The translations under genes were made by a program, and so were the position numbers. From a virus, in IMG/VR virus record IMGVR_UViG_3300047557_002876, positions 1 to 64,000 of that record: a DNA stretch of 64,000 bases. One strand, given 5' to 3'. Of the stretch, positions 1 through 6,726 are shown in pieces. Numbering within the stretch: position 1 is the first letter of the stretch; the number at the start of each line of letters is the position of its first letter. Below the pieces are notes generated by a model. The model had not been told where the DNA came from, ran no database searches, and saw only the letters and a program-made list of their open reading frames with translations.

Positions 1-92
1 ACGCTTCATCCGTAATACGCCACTAGCGTCCGACACTCTTATGAGTGATGATATAGTCCGCTCCCTTTGGCGACAAAGGTTAAAACACAAGG
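1..92 (+). ncRNA. Group I intron of psbA, 3' portion (partial)
   Basis: The window opens inside a self-splicing group I intron. Visible elements in order: ACTA at 22-25 that can pair with TAGT at 54-57 (P7), a CACTC-TTAT-GAGTG hairpin at 34-47 (P8), the conserved GATATAGTCC S-type element around 50-59, and a CCTTTG-GCGA-CAAAGG hairpin with a GNRA loop at 64-79 (P9). The psbA frame read upstream from 93 meets a stop at 81-83, so this stretch must be removed from the mRNA. The 3' splice site lies at about 91-93 after a G; the exact base is not settled because exon 1 lies outside the window. An intron in psbA is known from cyanophage S-PM2. Confidence 0.88.
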
Positions 93-170
93 AATGCTCA
101 CAACTTCCCACTTGATCTTGCTGCTGCAACTAACACTCCTGTTGCGTTGACTGCACCAACTATCGGGTGA
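93..170 (+). CDS. psbA: Photosystem II D1 protein, last exon (partial)
   Basis: The frame from 93 reads NAHNFPLDLAAATNTPVALT followed by APTIG and a stop, which is the conserved C-terminus of D1, the reaction-centre core protein of photosystem II. The family has HERNAHNFPLDLA here, so splicing occurs at or inside the arginine codon before NAH. The Asn-Phe-Pro-Leu-Asp-Leu-Ala segment contains the Mn-cluster-proximal tail and the CtpA cleavage region of D1. The rest of the gene lies left of the window. Phage D1 replaces turned-over host D1 during infection. Confidence 0.95.
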   Translation, partial: NAHNFPLDLAAATNTPVALTAPTIG

Positions 171-181
171 TATAATAAAGG

Positions 182-206
182 GGAACTCTTCGGAGTTCCT
201 TTTTTT
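182..206 (+). terminator. Rho-independent terminator after psbA
   Basis: GGAACTC-TTCG-GAGTTCC forms a 7-bp stem (182-199) with a UUCG tetraloop, directly followed by a run of seven or more T. It begins 12 bases after the psbA stop and should end the psbA transcript before the HNH gene. Confidence 0.92.
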
Positions 207-236
207 ATATATATTTAAGCACGAAAGAAAACACGA

Positions 237-677
237 ATGACTAAATTATACTCCGACCTGTATAGAACTTGTATGACTTGCGGTAAGGAAAAACTTGCTA
301 CTGAGTTTTATGTTCGTAATAAAAAAACGGGACGAAGACACTCTGCTTGTAAAGAGTGTGATAAATTGAGAGTTAAAGCAAGGCATCAAGCAAATCCAGA
401 AAGAACAAAAAATAATGATTTGAAGAGAAATTATGGTATAACCCTTCAAGAACACCAGCAAATGTTTGAAGAACAAAATGGTGCCTGTGCTATTTGCAAA
501 GGTGAAGGTGATGGTAAGTGGAAAAAACTTTGTGTAGACCACGACCATGAAACTGGTAAAGTTCGTCAGTTGCTTTGTAGGAATTGTAATATGATGCTGG
601 GACAAGCAGGGGATAATATAAACATTCTAGAAGAAATGATTAAATATCTCAAGAAACACAAAAATAATGTCCCATAA
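237..677 (+). CDS. HNH homing endonuclease, F-CphI-like (endonuclease VII type)
   Basis: 146-residue protein with two zinc-binding regions. CMTCGKEK (about 13-20) and CKEC (38-41) lie in the N-terminal half. The catalytic HNH/endonuclease VII core is CAIC...DHDHETGKVRQLLCRNCN, at about residues 84-117. It directly follows the intron-bearing psbA. In S-PM2 the free-standing enzyme F-CphI occupies the same place and cuts intronless psbA near the intron site, helping the intron spread. The same role is inferred here from motif and position. No strong ribosome-binding site precedes the ATG. The gene ends inside the following small ORF. Confidence 0.88.
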   Translation: MTKLYSDLYRTCMTCGKEKLATEFYVRNKKTGRRHSACKECDKLRVKARHQANPERTKNNDLKRNYGITLQEHQQMFEEQNGACAICKGEGDGKWKKLCVDHDHETGKVRQLLCRNCNMMLGQAGDNINILEEMIKYLKKHKNNVP

Positions 678-789
678 TCGCAAATATGAACCTATGTCTA
701 AATCAGTAATCTGGGTAGGCGCAGGTATGATGGTATTCACAATTCTTGTATTCCTTTTATTCACTCTAGGACAGATGTATTGGGGATAA
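667..789 (+). CDS. Small single-span membrane protein, unknown
   Basis: A 40-codon ORF (ATG 667; alternative ATG 694 gives 31 residues) overlapping the last 11 bases of the HNH gene. After a polar start (MSHNRKYEPMSKS) the rest is one hydrophobic segment, VIWVGAGMMVFTILVFLLFT, ending GQMYWG. The size and single span resemble the small subunits of photosynthetic complexes, and it sits between psbA and psbD, but I do not recognise it as any named subunit. Translation may be coupled to the HNH gene. The reading frame is clean but short, so the call is moderate. Confidence 0.55.
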   Translation: MSHNRKYEPMSKSVIWVGAGMMVFTILVFLLFTLGQMYWG

Positions 790-821
790 GATATAACTAC
801 TAATGGTTTACATTAAAAACC

Positions 822-1370
822 ATGAAGAAAGTAGCAATCTTTGGTTCAGCAAGAACGAGTCCTGATTCAGGACTCTATAAAGCAGTAGAAAAACTTGGTA
901 GAAATATCGCAGCAGAAGGATGGATAGTAGTTACTGGTGGTGGTCCAGGAACTATGGAAGCAGCGAATAAAGGAGCAATGAGTGCTTGTATCGGAAATTC
1001 TCTTTGTTCCGTTGCAGAAGCGATTTATTTGCCCTTTGAGGAAAATGTAAATCCATATGTTCAAGAATATGAACAACATCAAACTTTTTATTCAAGGTTA
1101 AAAACTTTTGCAGACTGCGATGCCTTTATTGTAACTCCTGGAGGTATTGGAACACTTCTTGAGATGGCAATGATTTATCAATTGGTTCAAGTGAATCATA
1201 TTGATAAAAAACCAATTATTTGTGTTGGTAAAATGTGGAGAACGTTTAAAACTTGGTTAGAAGATGAAATGTTAGATAATGGATTTCTGAATAATGAAGA
1301 AATGAAACTCATTCATTATGTCGATAGATTTTCAGAAGCAACGCATCTTCTTAAAGGACTTTTGAGTTGA
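822..1370 (+). CDS. LOG-family Rossmann nucleotide-binding protein
   Basis: 182 residues with the two signatures of the LOG/'lysine decarboxylase-like' SLOG family: GGGPGTMEAANKG (about 39-51) and PGGIGTLLE (about 106-114), the conserved PGGxGTxxE motif. Characterised LOG proteins remove ribose 5-phosphate from nucleoside monophosphates such as cytokinin nucleotides or AMP. The motif residues look intact, so an active phosphoribohydrolase is plausible. It lies between psbA and psbD, 13 bases before the nearest upstream psbD-frame ATG. Its substrate in the phage-infected cell is unknown. A role in altering host nucleotide signals or salvage is only inference. Confidence 0.82.
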   Translation: MKKVAIFGSARTSPDSGLYKAVEKLGRNIAAEGWIVVTGGGPGTMEAANKGAMSACIGNSLCSVAEAIYLPFEENVNPYVQEYEQHQTFYSRLKTFADCDAFIVTPGGIGTLLEMAMIYQLVQVNHIDKKPIICVGKMWRTFKTWLEDEMLDNGFLNNEEMKLIHYVDRFSEATHLLKGLLS

Positions 1371-1409
1371 GCACTAATACTCATTGACTCTTTTGTTAAG
1401 GAATGTTAA

Positions 1410-1417
1410 GATAAATA
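1410..1417 (+). promoter_or_regulatory. T4-type late promoter box for psbD (GATAAATA)
   Basis: GATAAATA lies 21 bases upstream of the chosen psbD start. A transcript starting just downstream would still carry the GGGAGG ribosome-binding site at 1430-1435 but not the upstream in-frame ATGs, which supports the 1438 start. Confidence 0.55.
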
Positions 1418-1437
1418 TGAGAAATACATGGGAGGTT

Positions 1438-2499
1438 ATGACTTCTTCTACACTTTCAAATCCTATTTCACAACGGGGATGGTTTGATGTTCTCGATGAC
1501 TGGCTTAAAAGAGACCGTTTCGTTTTTGTTGGCTGGTCTGGACTTCTTCTTTTTCCCACTGCTTATCTTGCTCTTGGTGGTTGGATTACTGGGACAACTT
1601 TCGTTACGAGTTGGTATACGCACGGTTTAGCAAGTTCTTATCTTGAAGGTTGTAATTTTCTCACAGCGGCATTAAGCACCCCAGCAGATGCTATGGGACA
1701 TTCTCTTCTGCTTCTCTGGGGTCCTGAGTCTCAAGGGGATTTTGTCCGCTGGGTCCAACTTGGGGGACTCTGGACTTTTGTGGCACTACACGGGGCTTTC
1801 GCTCTAATTGGGTTCATGCTTCGCCAGTTTGAGATTGCTCGATTGGTTGGTATTCGTCCTTATAATGCAATCGCATTCTCTGGTCCTATTGCAGTATTTG
1901 TCTCAGTATTCCTTATGTACCCTCTGGGGCAATCCAGTTGGTTTTTTGCTCCTTCCTTTGGAGTCGCTGCAATCTTCCGATTCCTCTTGTTTCTTCAGGG
2001 TTTCCACAACTGGACCCTCAACCCCTTTCATATGATGGGAGTTGCTGGTATACTAGGTGGAGCACTACTCTGTGCTATTCATGGTGCAACTGTAGAGAAC
2101 ACCTTATTTGAAGATGGACAACAGGCAAACACGTTCAAGGCATTTGAACCAACCCAAGAGGAAGAGACCTACTCTATGGTCACTGCTAATCGTTTCTGGT
2201 CGCAGATTTTTGGAATTGCTTTTAGTAATAAGCGTTGGTTGCACTTTTTTATGCTTTTCGTACCAGTTATGGGGCTTTGGACTTCTTCTATTGGCATTAT
2301 TGGTCTCGCTCTTAATCTCCGTGCTTATGATTTCGTAAGTCAGGAGATTCGTGCGGCAGAAGATCCAGAGTTCGAAACTTTTTATACGAAAAATATTCTT
2401 CTAAATGAAGGACTTCGTGCCTGGTTGGCACCAGTTGATCAACCTCATGAGAACTTTGTGTTTCCAGAAGAGATCTTGCCTAGGGGTAATGCTCTATGA
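1438..2499 (+). CDS. psbD: Photosystem II D2 protein
   Basis: 353 residues. It closely follows the cyanobacterial D2 sequence from [19 protein letters not shown] to the end at LPRGNAL, including [25 protein letters not shown] and [20 protein letters not shown]2 pairs with D1 in the photosystem II core and binds pheophytin, the plastoquinone QA and the non-haem iron. ATG 1438 is preferred over the upstream in-frame ATGs at 1384 and 1417 because it gives the usual D2 length and follows GGGAGG, although the spacing is only 2 bases. No truncation is seen. It probably sustains electron transport and hence energy supply during infection. Confidence 0.97.
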   Translation: MTSSTLSNPISQRGWFDVLDDWLKRDRFVFVGWSGLLLFPTAYLALGGWITGTTFVTSWYTHGLASSYLEGCNFLTAALSTPADAMGHSLLLLWGPESQGDFVRWVQLGGLWTFVALHGAFALIGFMLRQFEIARLVGIRPYNAIAFSGPIAVFVSVFLMYPLGQSSWFFAPSFGVAAIFRFLLFLQGFHNWTLNPFHMMGVAGILGGALLCAIHGATVENTLFEDGQQANTFKAFEPTQEEETYSMVTANRFWSQIFGIAFSNKRWLHFFMLFVPVMGLWTSSIGIIGLALNLRAYDFVSQEIRAAEDPEFETFYTKNILLNEGLRAWLAPVDQPHENFVFPEEILPRGNAL

Positions 2500-2506
2500 T
2501 ATACTT

Positions 2507-2529
2507 GGAGGGGAGACCCTCCTTTTTTT
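2507..2529 (+). terminator. Rho-independent terminator after psbD
   Basis: GGAGGG-GAGA-CCCTCC forms a 6-bp stem with a GNRA-type loop (2507-2522) followed by seven T. It starts 8 bases after the psbD stop, closing the photosynthesis cassette. Confidence 0.92.
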
Positions 2530-2670
2530 ATGATTAGTTCCGAGACTCCATATAAGTTGGCAGAAATCATTAGAGATGCTTGGCCACAACTTTACAGAAA
2601 ACCACAAATAACTTATAATACTGAAAAGATTTTAAATGATGAACGAATACTGGATCGTAACAGAAAATAG
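2530..2670 (+). CDS. Small hypothetical protein
   Basis: 46-codon ORF starting at the last base of the T-run of the psbD terminator: MISSETPYKLAEIIRDAW, then a lysine/asparagine-rich tail ending RNRK. It overlaps the next gene by 35 bases in another frame. There is no recognisable motif and no clear ribosome-binding site, so it may not be expressed. It is listed because the frame is open and the composition is protein-like. Confidence 0.35.
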   Translation: MISSETPYKLAEIIRDAWPQLYRKPQITYNTEKILNDERILDRNRK

Positions 2671-2911
2671 TACTGGTAGAGTAATTTGCCACTGTGGAGA
2701 TATTAATGATGCGATTATGATGGTTAATATTGATTCCAATAATCGTACTTATAGTAGACATAGATTTTTACTAGACCAAGTAATTGATGTAACATCTACA
2801 ACAGATAAACAACTTCCTGGTCAAATTGGTCTACCTGCGGGTAAAGTAGTAGAACTTAATTCATATAAGGAAAAACTTCCTGAGGGTCAAGGTAAACCTA
2901 TTAAACTATAA
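2636..2911 (+). CDS. Conserved-looking hypothetical protein, 91 aa
   Basis: Compact acidic/polar protein beginning MMNEYWIVTENSTGRVICHC, with a second possible start at 2639. The middle is a beta-rich stretch and the end is a lysine-rich PEGQGKPIKL tail. There are no membrane segments and no catalytic motif that I recognise. It sits after the psbD terminator among small ORFs ahead of an HNH gene, a typical setting for small cyanophage accessory genes of unknown function. Confidence 0.6.
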   Translation: MMNEYWIVTENSTGRVICHCGDINDAIMMVNIDSNNRTYSRHRFLLDQVIDVTSTTDKQLPGQIGLPAGKVVELNSYKEKLPEGQGKPIKL

Positions 2912-2917
2912 ACTGAG

Positions 2918-3040
2918 ATGATAAAAAAAATAAGAGAATTTTTTAAAAGAGATAAAGACATAACTTATTATGATGAACTCCATTACATCTACATAACTCT
3001 AAAAGGTCTTCTTATTGTTCTACAAACAAAAAATAAATAA
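2918..3040 (+). CDS. Small hypothetical protein
   Basis: 40-codon ORF, MIKKIREFFKRDKDITYYDE then LHYIYITLKGLLIVLQTKNK. It has a basic N-terminus and a short hydrophobic stretch (IYITLKGLLIVL) that could associate with membrane. It starts 7 bases after the previous gene and its stop lies in a late promoter box. No family is recognised. Confidence 0.4.
   Translation: MIKKIREFFKRDKDITYYDELHYIYITLKGLLIVLQTKNK
3032..3039 (+). promoter_or_regulatory. Late promoter box (AATAAATA) before HNH gene
   Basis: AATAAATA ends 21 bases before the ATG at 3060. The spacing is similar to the other boxes in this window. Confidence 0.45.
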
Positions 3041-3059
3041 TAGCAAGTTGCAAATTCTT

Positions 3060-3431
3060 ATGGTCCCTCTCCATTCACCTAAGGACTACTTGTTTAATCT
3101 TTACACTACAAGTTCTGGAGAAGCAAAAAGAATATGGAGAAAACATATCAAGGAACAATGGGATCAAAAATGTGCATATTGTAATTCTACAGAAAATCTT
3201 ACTATTGATCATATTGTTCCTCAGTCAAAGGGTGGACTTGATACTACAAAAAATGTAGTTTGTTGTTGCCACTCATGTAATCAATCTAAAAGTCATACTC
3301 CTTGGGAAGAATGGTATTCTTCTCAGGAGTTTTTTAGTGCTCAAAATTATGAAAAAATTAAAACCTGGATGAAACCTGAACCATCAACAAATCTTTATGT
3401 TTATAGGTCAAGAAGAAATAATTTGACTTGA
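3060..3431 (+). CDS. HNH endonuclease
   Basis: About 123 residues from MVPLHSPKDYLF. The HNH core is CAYCNSTENLTIDHIVPQSK followed by GG and CCCHSCNQSKS, i.e. Cys-x2-Cys, the DH catalytic pair with the following P and N residues, and Cys-x2-Cys-N. ATG 3060 is preferred to ATG 3015 because the extra 15 residues overlap the previous ORF and the late promoter box. It is probably a free-standing homing or nicking endonuclease. No intron is evident next to it, so its target is unknown. It lies immediately upstream of the first fibre block. Confidence 0.8.
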   Translation: MVPLHSPKDYLFNLYTTSSGEAKRIWRKHIKEQWDQKCAYCNSTENLTIDHIVPQSKGGLDTTKNVVCCCHSCNQSKSHTPWEEWYSSQEFFSAQNYEKIKTWMKPEPSTNLYVYRSRRNNLT

Positions 3432-3438
3432 ATAAATA
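3432..3438 (+). promoter_or_regulatory. Late promoter box (ATAAATA) before fibre block
   Basis: GAATAAATAAAT directly overlaps the end of the HNH gene and lies about 46 bases upstream of the first fibre gene at 3485. A second, weaker TTAAATA lies at about 3472-3478. Confidence 0.45.
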
Positions 3439-3484
3439 AATCAAAGGCATTATATGCTATTTTGGTACGTATTAAATACAATAA

Positions 3485-6379
3485 ATGTCAACTCCAATTC
3501 GATTAAAAAGATCTGCTGTACCTGCGAGAGCTCCTCAGTTAGAAGATTTGCAGTTAGGAGAACTTGCGATTAATACTTATGATGGTGCTCTCTATACAAA
3601 AAGAGAAAGACCAGGAATTGGGACTGAGATTGTACTATTAACTTATGCTGGTATATCGGACTTTCCGACAGTTGATAATGTAATTTACGTTACTAAAAAT
3701 GGTAGCGATGCATATTCTGGTAGAAAATTAGGTCAAGCAAAAGCAACAATTAAAGGAGCAGTTGCAATTGCTCAAAGTGGATCTGTAATTAAAGTTAGTG
3801 CTGGGACATATGTAGAAGATAACCCGATTAAATTACCTGATCAAGTAAGTATCGTTGGTGATAGTTTAAGAGAAGTTACAGTTACCCCTGAAAATCAAGG
3901 TGATCTTTTTCATCTTGGCAATGGAAATTATATATGGAACTTATCATTTGTGGGTCCTACAAACCCTGGCGCTATATTTTCATTTGATCCTGATAGAATT
4001 ACTTATAATAATCAATCGCCATATATTCAGAACTGTACTAACTTTATTCCAGGAAGCATTGGAATGAAAGTTGATGGCAGTTTATCTATTGGTCCAACAA
4101 AGAGTATGGTTCTTGACTCCTATACTCAATATAATCAGGGTGGTATAGGTGTTTCAATTACTAATGAAGGATATGCTCAGTTAGTTTCGTTATTCACTAT
4201 TTGTCCAGATATAGCGGTATATTGTGGTTCTGGTGGGGCGTGTGATCTTACAAACTCAAACGCTTCTTTTGGCAATTATGGATTAGTTTCTGATGGAGTT
4301 GGTCCTAAAAAGTATGTTGGTATAGTAACTCAGTCTGCATCTGCAAATTCTGATACTTTTACTATAAATGTTAATACACCTGTTTTGAATATTGTAAATG
4401 CATATTATGATAATACTACCGGTCTATTGACTGCTTACACTAACAATCCTCATAAATTTTCTGTGGGGATGGGAATAAACCTTGTTGGTCTTGGATTTAC
4501 TTGTGAATCTGATGGAGGAATTACTACTGTAACTTATCCGAGTGGAAACTATGGGTATGTTTTTGAGGCAAAAACAGTTGCTCCTGGTAGATATGTTGAT
4601 TCATATAATTTAATTCAATTAAACAAAAGAGAGATACAAGATAAGTCTTTAGCTGCAATAGCATTAAATCACCCAGACTTTTATTTCCCTGGAGATTCTC
4701 AAACAAATTCTAGGTCAAGATATTACGATTCTTATCGACTAATTCAAAAGAATAAAGATGTAATTGTTGGAGTTGCTTGGACTAACACATACAATGTTTA
4801 TCCTGGAATTTCTACAACTATGGATAAGTGTAAAAGAGATCTTGGATATTTTGTAGATGCAATTTCAACCGATGTGTTTACTGGAGGAAACAAATACTCT
4901 AGAGAGTTTACACTTCAGTATTTTAGTGGAGGTTTACCAATATCAAATGGTTTAGTAGGTGTAGAGACTGCATCAGTTTATGCTTTCACTCAAGCGAGAG
5001 ACTTAATGAAGAGTGCGATCACTAATACTTTGGTTGGTGCTGCTTATAGTGATCTTACAATAACTGCAGATCCTCTTACTGGATTTAATACTTCGCCAAA
5101 TTCTTGTGCCGACGTTCAGTCTAATATTGATAACTTGGTTGGAATCGTAACAACGATTATTGGTGTTGGGAATACTTCTACTCTTCCATCAGAAAATTTA
5201 GGAACTTTTACCTCTGGTGGTAGCAAGTGTTTTCGTGATATTGGTTATATTATTGACGCTGTTTCTAAAGATGTTAGAGACTATACTAGTGAAAATATTA
5301 TTTCTGCTACAAAATTTTATTTTGATATAAATGGAAATGCAATTTTAAATGGTTTAAGTGGGGAAGAAGCAGAGACAATTACTGCTTTCACCGCTTCTCG
5401 TGATTATATGAAATCTGCGATTACTAATCAATTAAATGGAAAAAATCTTTCTATTGCAGCAGATCCTGTTACTGGATTTAATACGTCACCAAATTCATGT
5501 TCTGATGTTAGATCTTTCATTGATAATTTAGTCGGCATTATTACTACTAGAATTTCTGCTGGTAATATTAATGGGGTAAATGCTCTTCCAGCAGTATCAA
5601 TGGCAAGTACAGTGTTTACTGTTAATGTTGGTAGTTCAACATTATCCCATACTTATGTTTCTGGTGGAAATGCACTTATTCAAATACCGAGACCTTTTGA
5701 TGGTCAGGTAATTTACTTAGATAGATTATATTACAATATTTCTAAAATTAATGTTAGTGCTGGTGGCACAGGTTATACCAGCACTCCGACAATAACAATA
5801 TCTGCACCATCTACTGATTGGGGTATTGGTGCATCTGCGGTTGCTGAAATTTCAAATGGTAGTGTAACTTCAGTCAATATTGTATCTTCCGGAAGAGGTT
5901 ACACTTCGATACCATCTATTTCAATTTCTGGTCCTGACGTTGGAATAAATACTGCAGTAGTTGAGGTTGAAATTACCCCATCTTATTACTCTATATTAAG
6001 GTCCACCCCAGTGTCTTCTGGAATTTGTACTATTACCCTTTCTGACACTGTTCCATATTCTATTGGTGTTGGAACTGAGATAGTTTTCTTTAAGCAAAGT
6101 AGAGTTTTAGCCTCTGGTCATTCATTTGAATACATTGGTTCTGGTACAAATATAAATCAAGCTCTTCCTGCACAAGGTGGAGTTGCTATTCAAGAAAATG
6201 AGATTGATATGAGGAATGGTGGTCTAGTTGTTTACACAAGCACAGATCAATCAGGAAACTTTAGAATTGGTGATGGTGTTGTTATAAATCAACAAACGGG
6301 AACTATTTCTGGGGATTCTTATACTAAGAGTCTATTTTCTACTATGACACCATTTATTCTAGCACTAGGAGGAGAGTAA
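3485..6379 (+). CDS. Virion beta-helix fibre/baseplate-associated protein, 964 aa
   Basis: The N-terminus has the GELAINTYDGALYTKR element common at the start of phage fibre proteins. Residues about 60-260 are pectate-lyase-like right-handed beta-helix sequence (VTKNGSDAYSG..., GTYVEDNPIKLPDQVSIVGD, CDLTNSNASFGNYGL). Two related segments, each carrying FNTSPNSC, follow at about 450-690, then a C-terminal part with SGHSFEYIG and YTSTDQSGNFRIGDG. The helix and C-terminal parts are paralogous to the protein at 41872-45588. Only 4 bases separate it from the next gene, and the three genes 3485-12030 form one unit. Exact virion location is unknown; a receptor-facing tail fibre is likely. Confidence 0.75.
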   Translation: MSTPIRLKRSAVPARAPQLEDLQLGELAINTYDGALYTKRERPGIGTEIVLLTYAGISDFPTVDNVIYVTKNGSDAYSGRKLGQAKATIKGAVAIAQSGSVIKVSAGTYVEDNPIKLPDQVSIVGDSLREVTVTPENQGDLFHLGNGNYIWNLSFVGPTNPGAIFSFDPDRITYNNQSPYIQNCTNFIPGSIGMKVDGSLSIGPTKSMVLDSYTQYNQGGIGVSITNEGYAQLVSLFTICPDIAVYCGSGGACDLTNSNASFGNYGLVSDGVGPKKYVGIVTQSASANSDTFTINVNTPVLNIVNAYYDNTTGLLTAYTNNPHKFSVGMGINLVGLGFTCESDGGITTVTYPSGNYGYVFEAKTVAPGRYVDSYNLIQLNKREIQDKSLAAIALNHPDFYFPGDSQTNSRSRYYDSYRLIQKNKDVIVGVAWTNTYNVYPGISTTMDKCKRDLGYFVDAISTDVFTGGNKYSREFTLQYFSGGLPISNGLVGVETASVYAFTQARDLMKSAITNTLVGAAYSDLTITADPLTGFNTSPNSCADVQSNIDNLVGIVTTIIGVGNTSTLPSENLGTFTSGGSKCFRDIGYIIDAVSKDVRDYTSENIISATKFYFDINGNAILNGLSGEEAETITAFTASRDYMKSAITNQLNGKNLSIAADPVTGFNTSPNSCSDVRSFIDNLVGIITTRISAGNINGVNALPAVSMASTVFTVNVGSSTLSHTYVSGGNALIQIPRPFDGQVIYLDRLYYNISKINVSAGGTGYTSTPTITISAPSTDWGIGASAVAEISNGSVTSVNIVSSGRGYTSIPSISISGPDVGINTAVVEVEITPSYYSILRSTPVSSGICTITLSDTVPYSIGVGTEIVFFKQSRVLASGHSFEYIGSGTNINQALPAQGGVAIQENEIDMRNGGLVVYTSTDQSGNFRIGDGVVINQQTGTISGDSYTKSLFSTMTPFILALGGE

Positions 6380-6383
6380 TAAA

Positions 6384-6725
6384 ATGGCGTTACCATTAAA
6401 TGTATTCAAAACAGTTACTAAAATAGCGCAAACAAGTCCAGTTGGAATTTATACAGCCCCTGTAGGTTATTCTGGAGTTGTTCTATTAGCACAGGTAACA
6501 AATGTTGGTAATGATACTCATACAGTTTCTTTTTCTCATGAAAGAACTACATCAGGTATAGCAGTTACGACAGAGATACTTAAGAACTATCCAGTTCCTT
6601 CCAGTGATACTGCTAATCTTCTTGCTGGAAAACTTGTTCTTGAATCTGGAGATAAAATAGTATTATCTTCTAGTAGTTCAACAGATATTAAATTTATTGG
6701 TAGTATTTTAGAAACATTAAGCTAA
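6384..6725 (+). CDS. Small beta-rich virion protein, 113 aa
   Basis: Begins MALPLNVFKTVTKIAQTSPV with IYTAPVGYSGVVLLAQVTNV and ends FIGSILETLS. The 221-residue protein at 45590 has the same layout (IYSTPTGVSAIILYAQVSNV ... FICSILENSTV) plus an extra central insert, so the two are paralogs. It is predicted to be nearly all beta strand, with no catalytic motif. It lies between a beta-helix protein and a giant fibre with 4-base and 1-base gaps, so a connector or fibre-base role is likely but inferred. Confidence 0.68.
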   Translation: MALPLNVFKTVTKIAQTSPVGIYTAPVGYSGVVLLAQVTNVGNDTHTVSFSHERTTSGIAVTTEILKNYPVPSSDTANLLAGKLVLESGDKIVLSSSSSTDIKFIGSILETLS

Positions 6726-6726
6726 A

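Noticed and set aside
246-605. 119-codon minus-strand ORF opposite the HNH gene
   Set aside because: A hydrophobic, Thr/Ile-rich shadow of the HNH gene with no motif. An antisense RNA here is possible, but not a protein.
1384-1437. Extended N-terminus for psbD from ATG 1384 or 1417
   Set aside because: It would add 7-18 residues absent from D2 proteins and would overlap the late promoter box. ATG 1438 has the ribosome-binding site and the right length.
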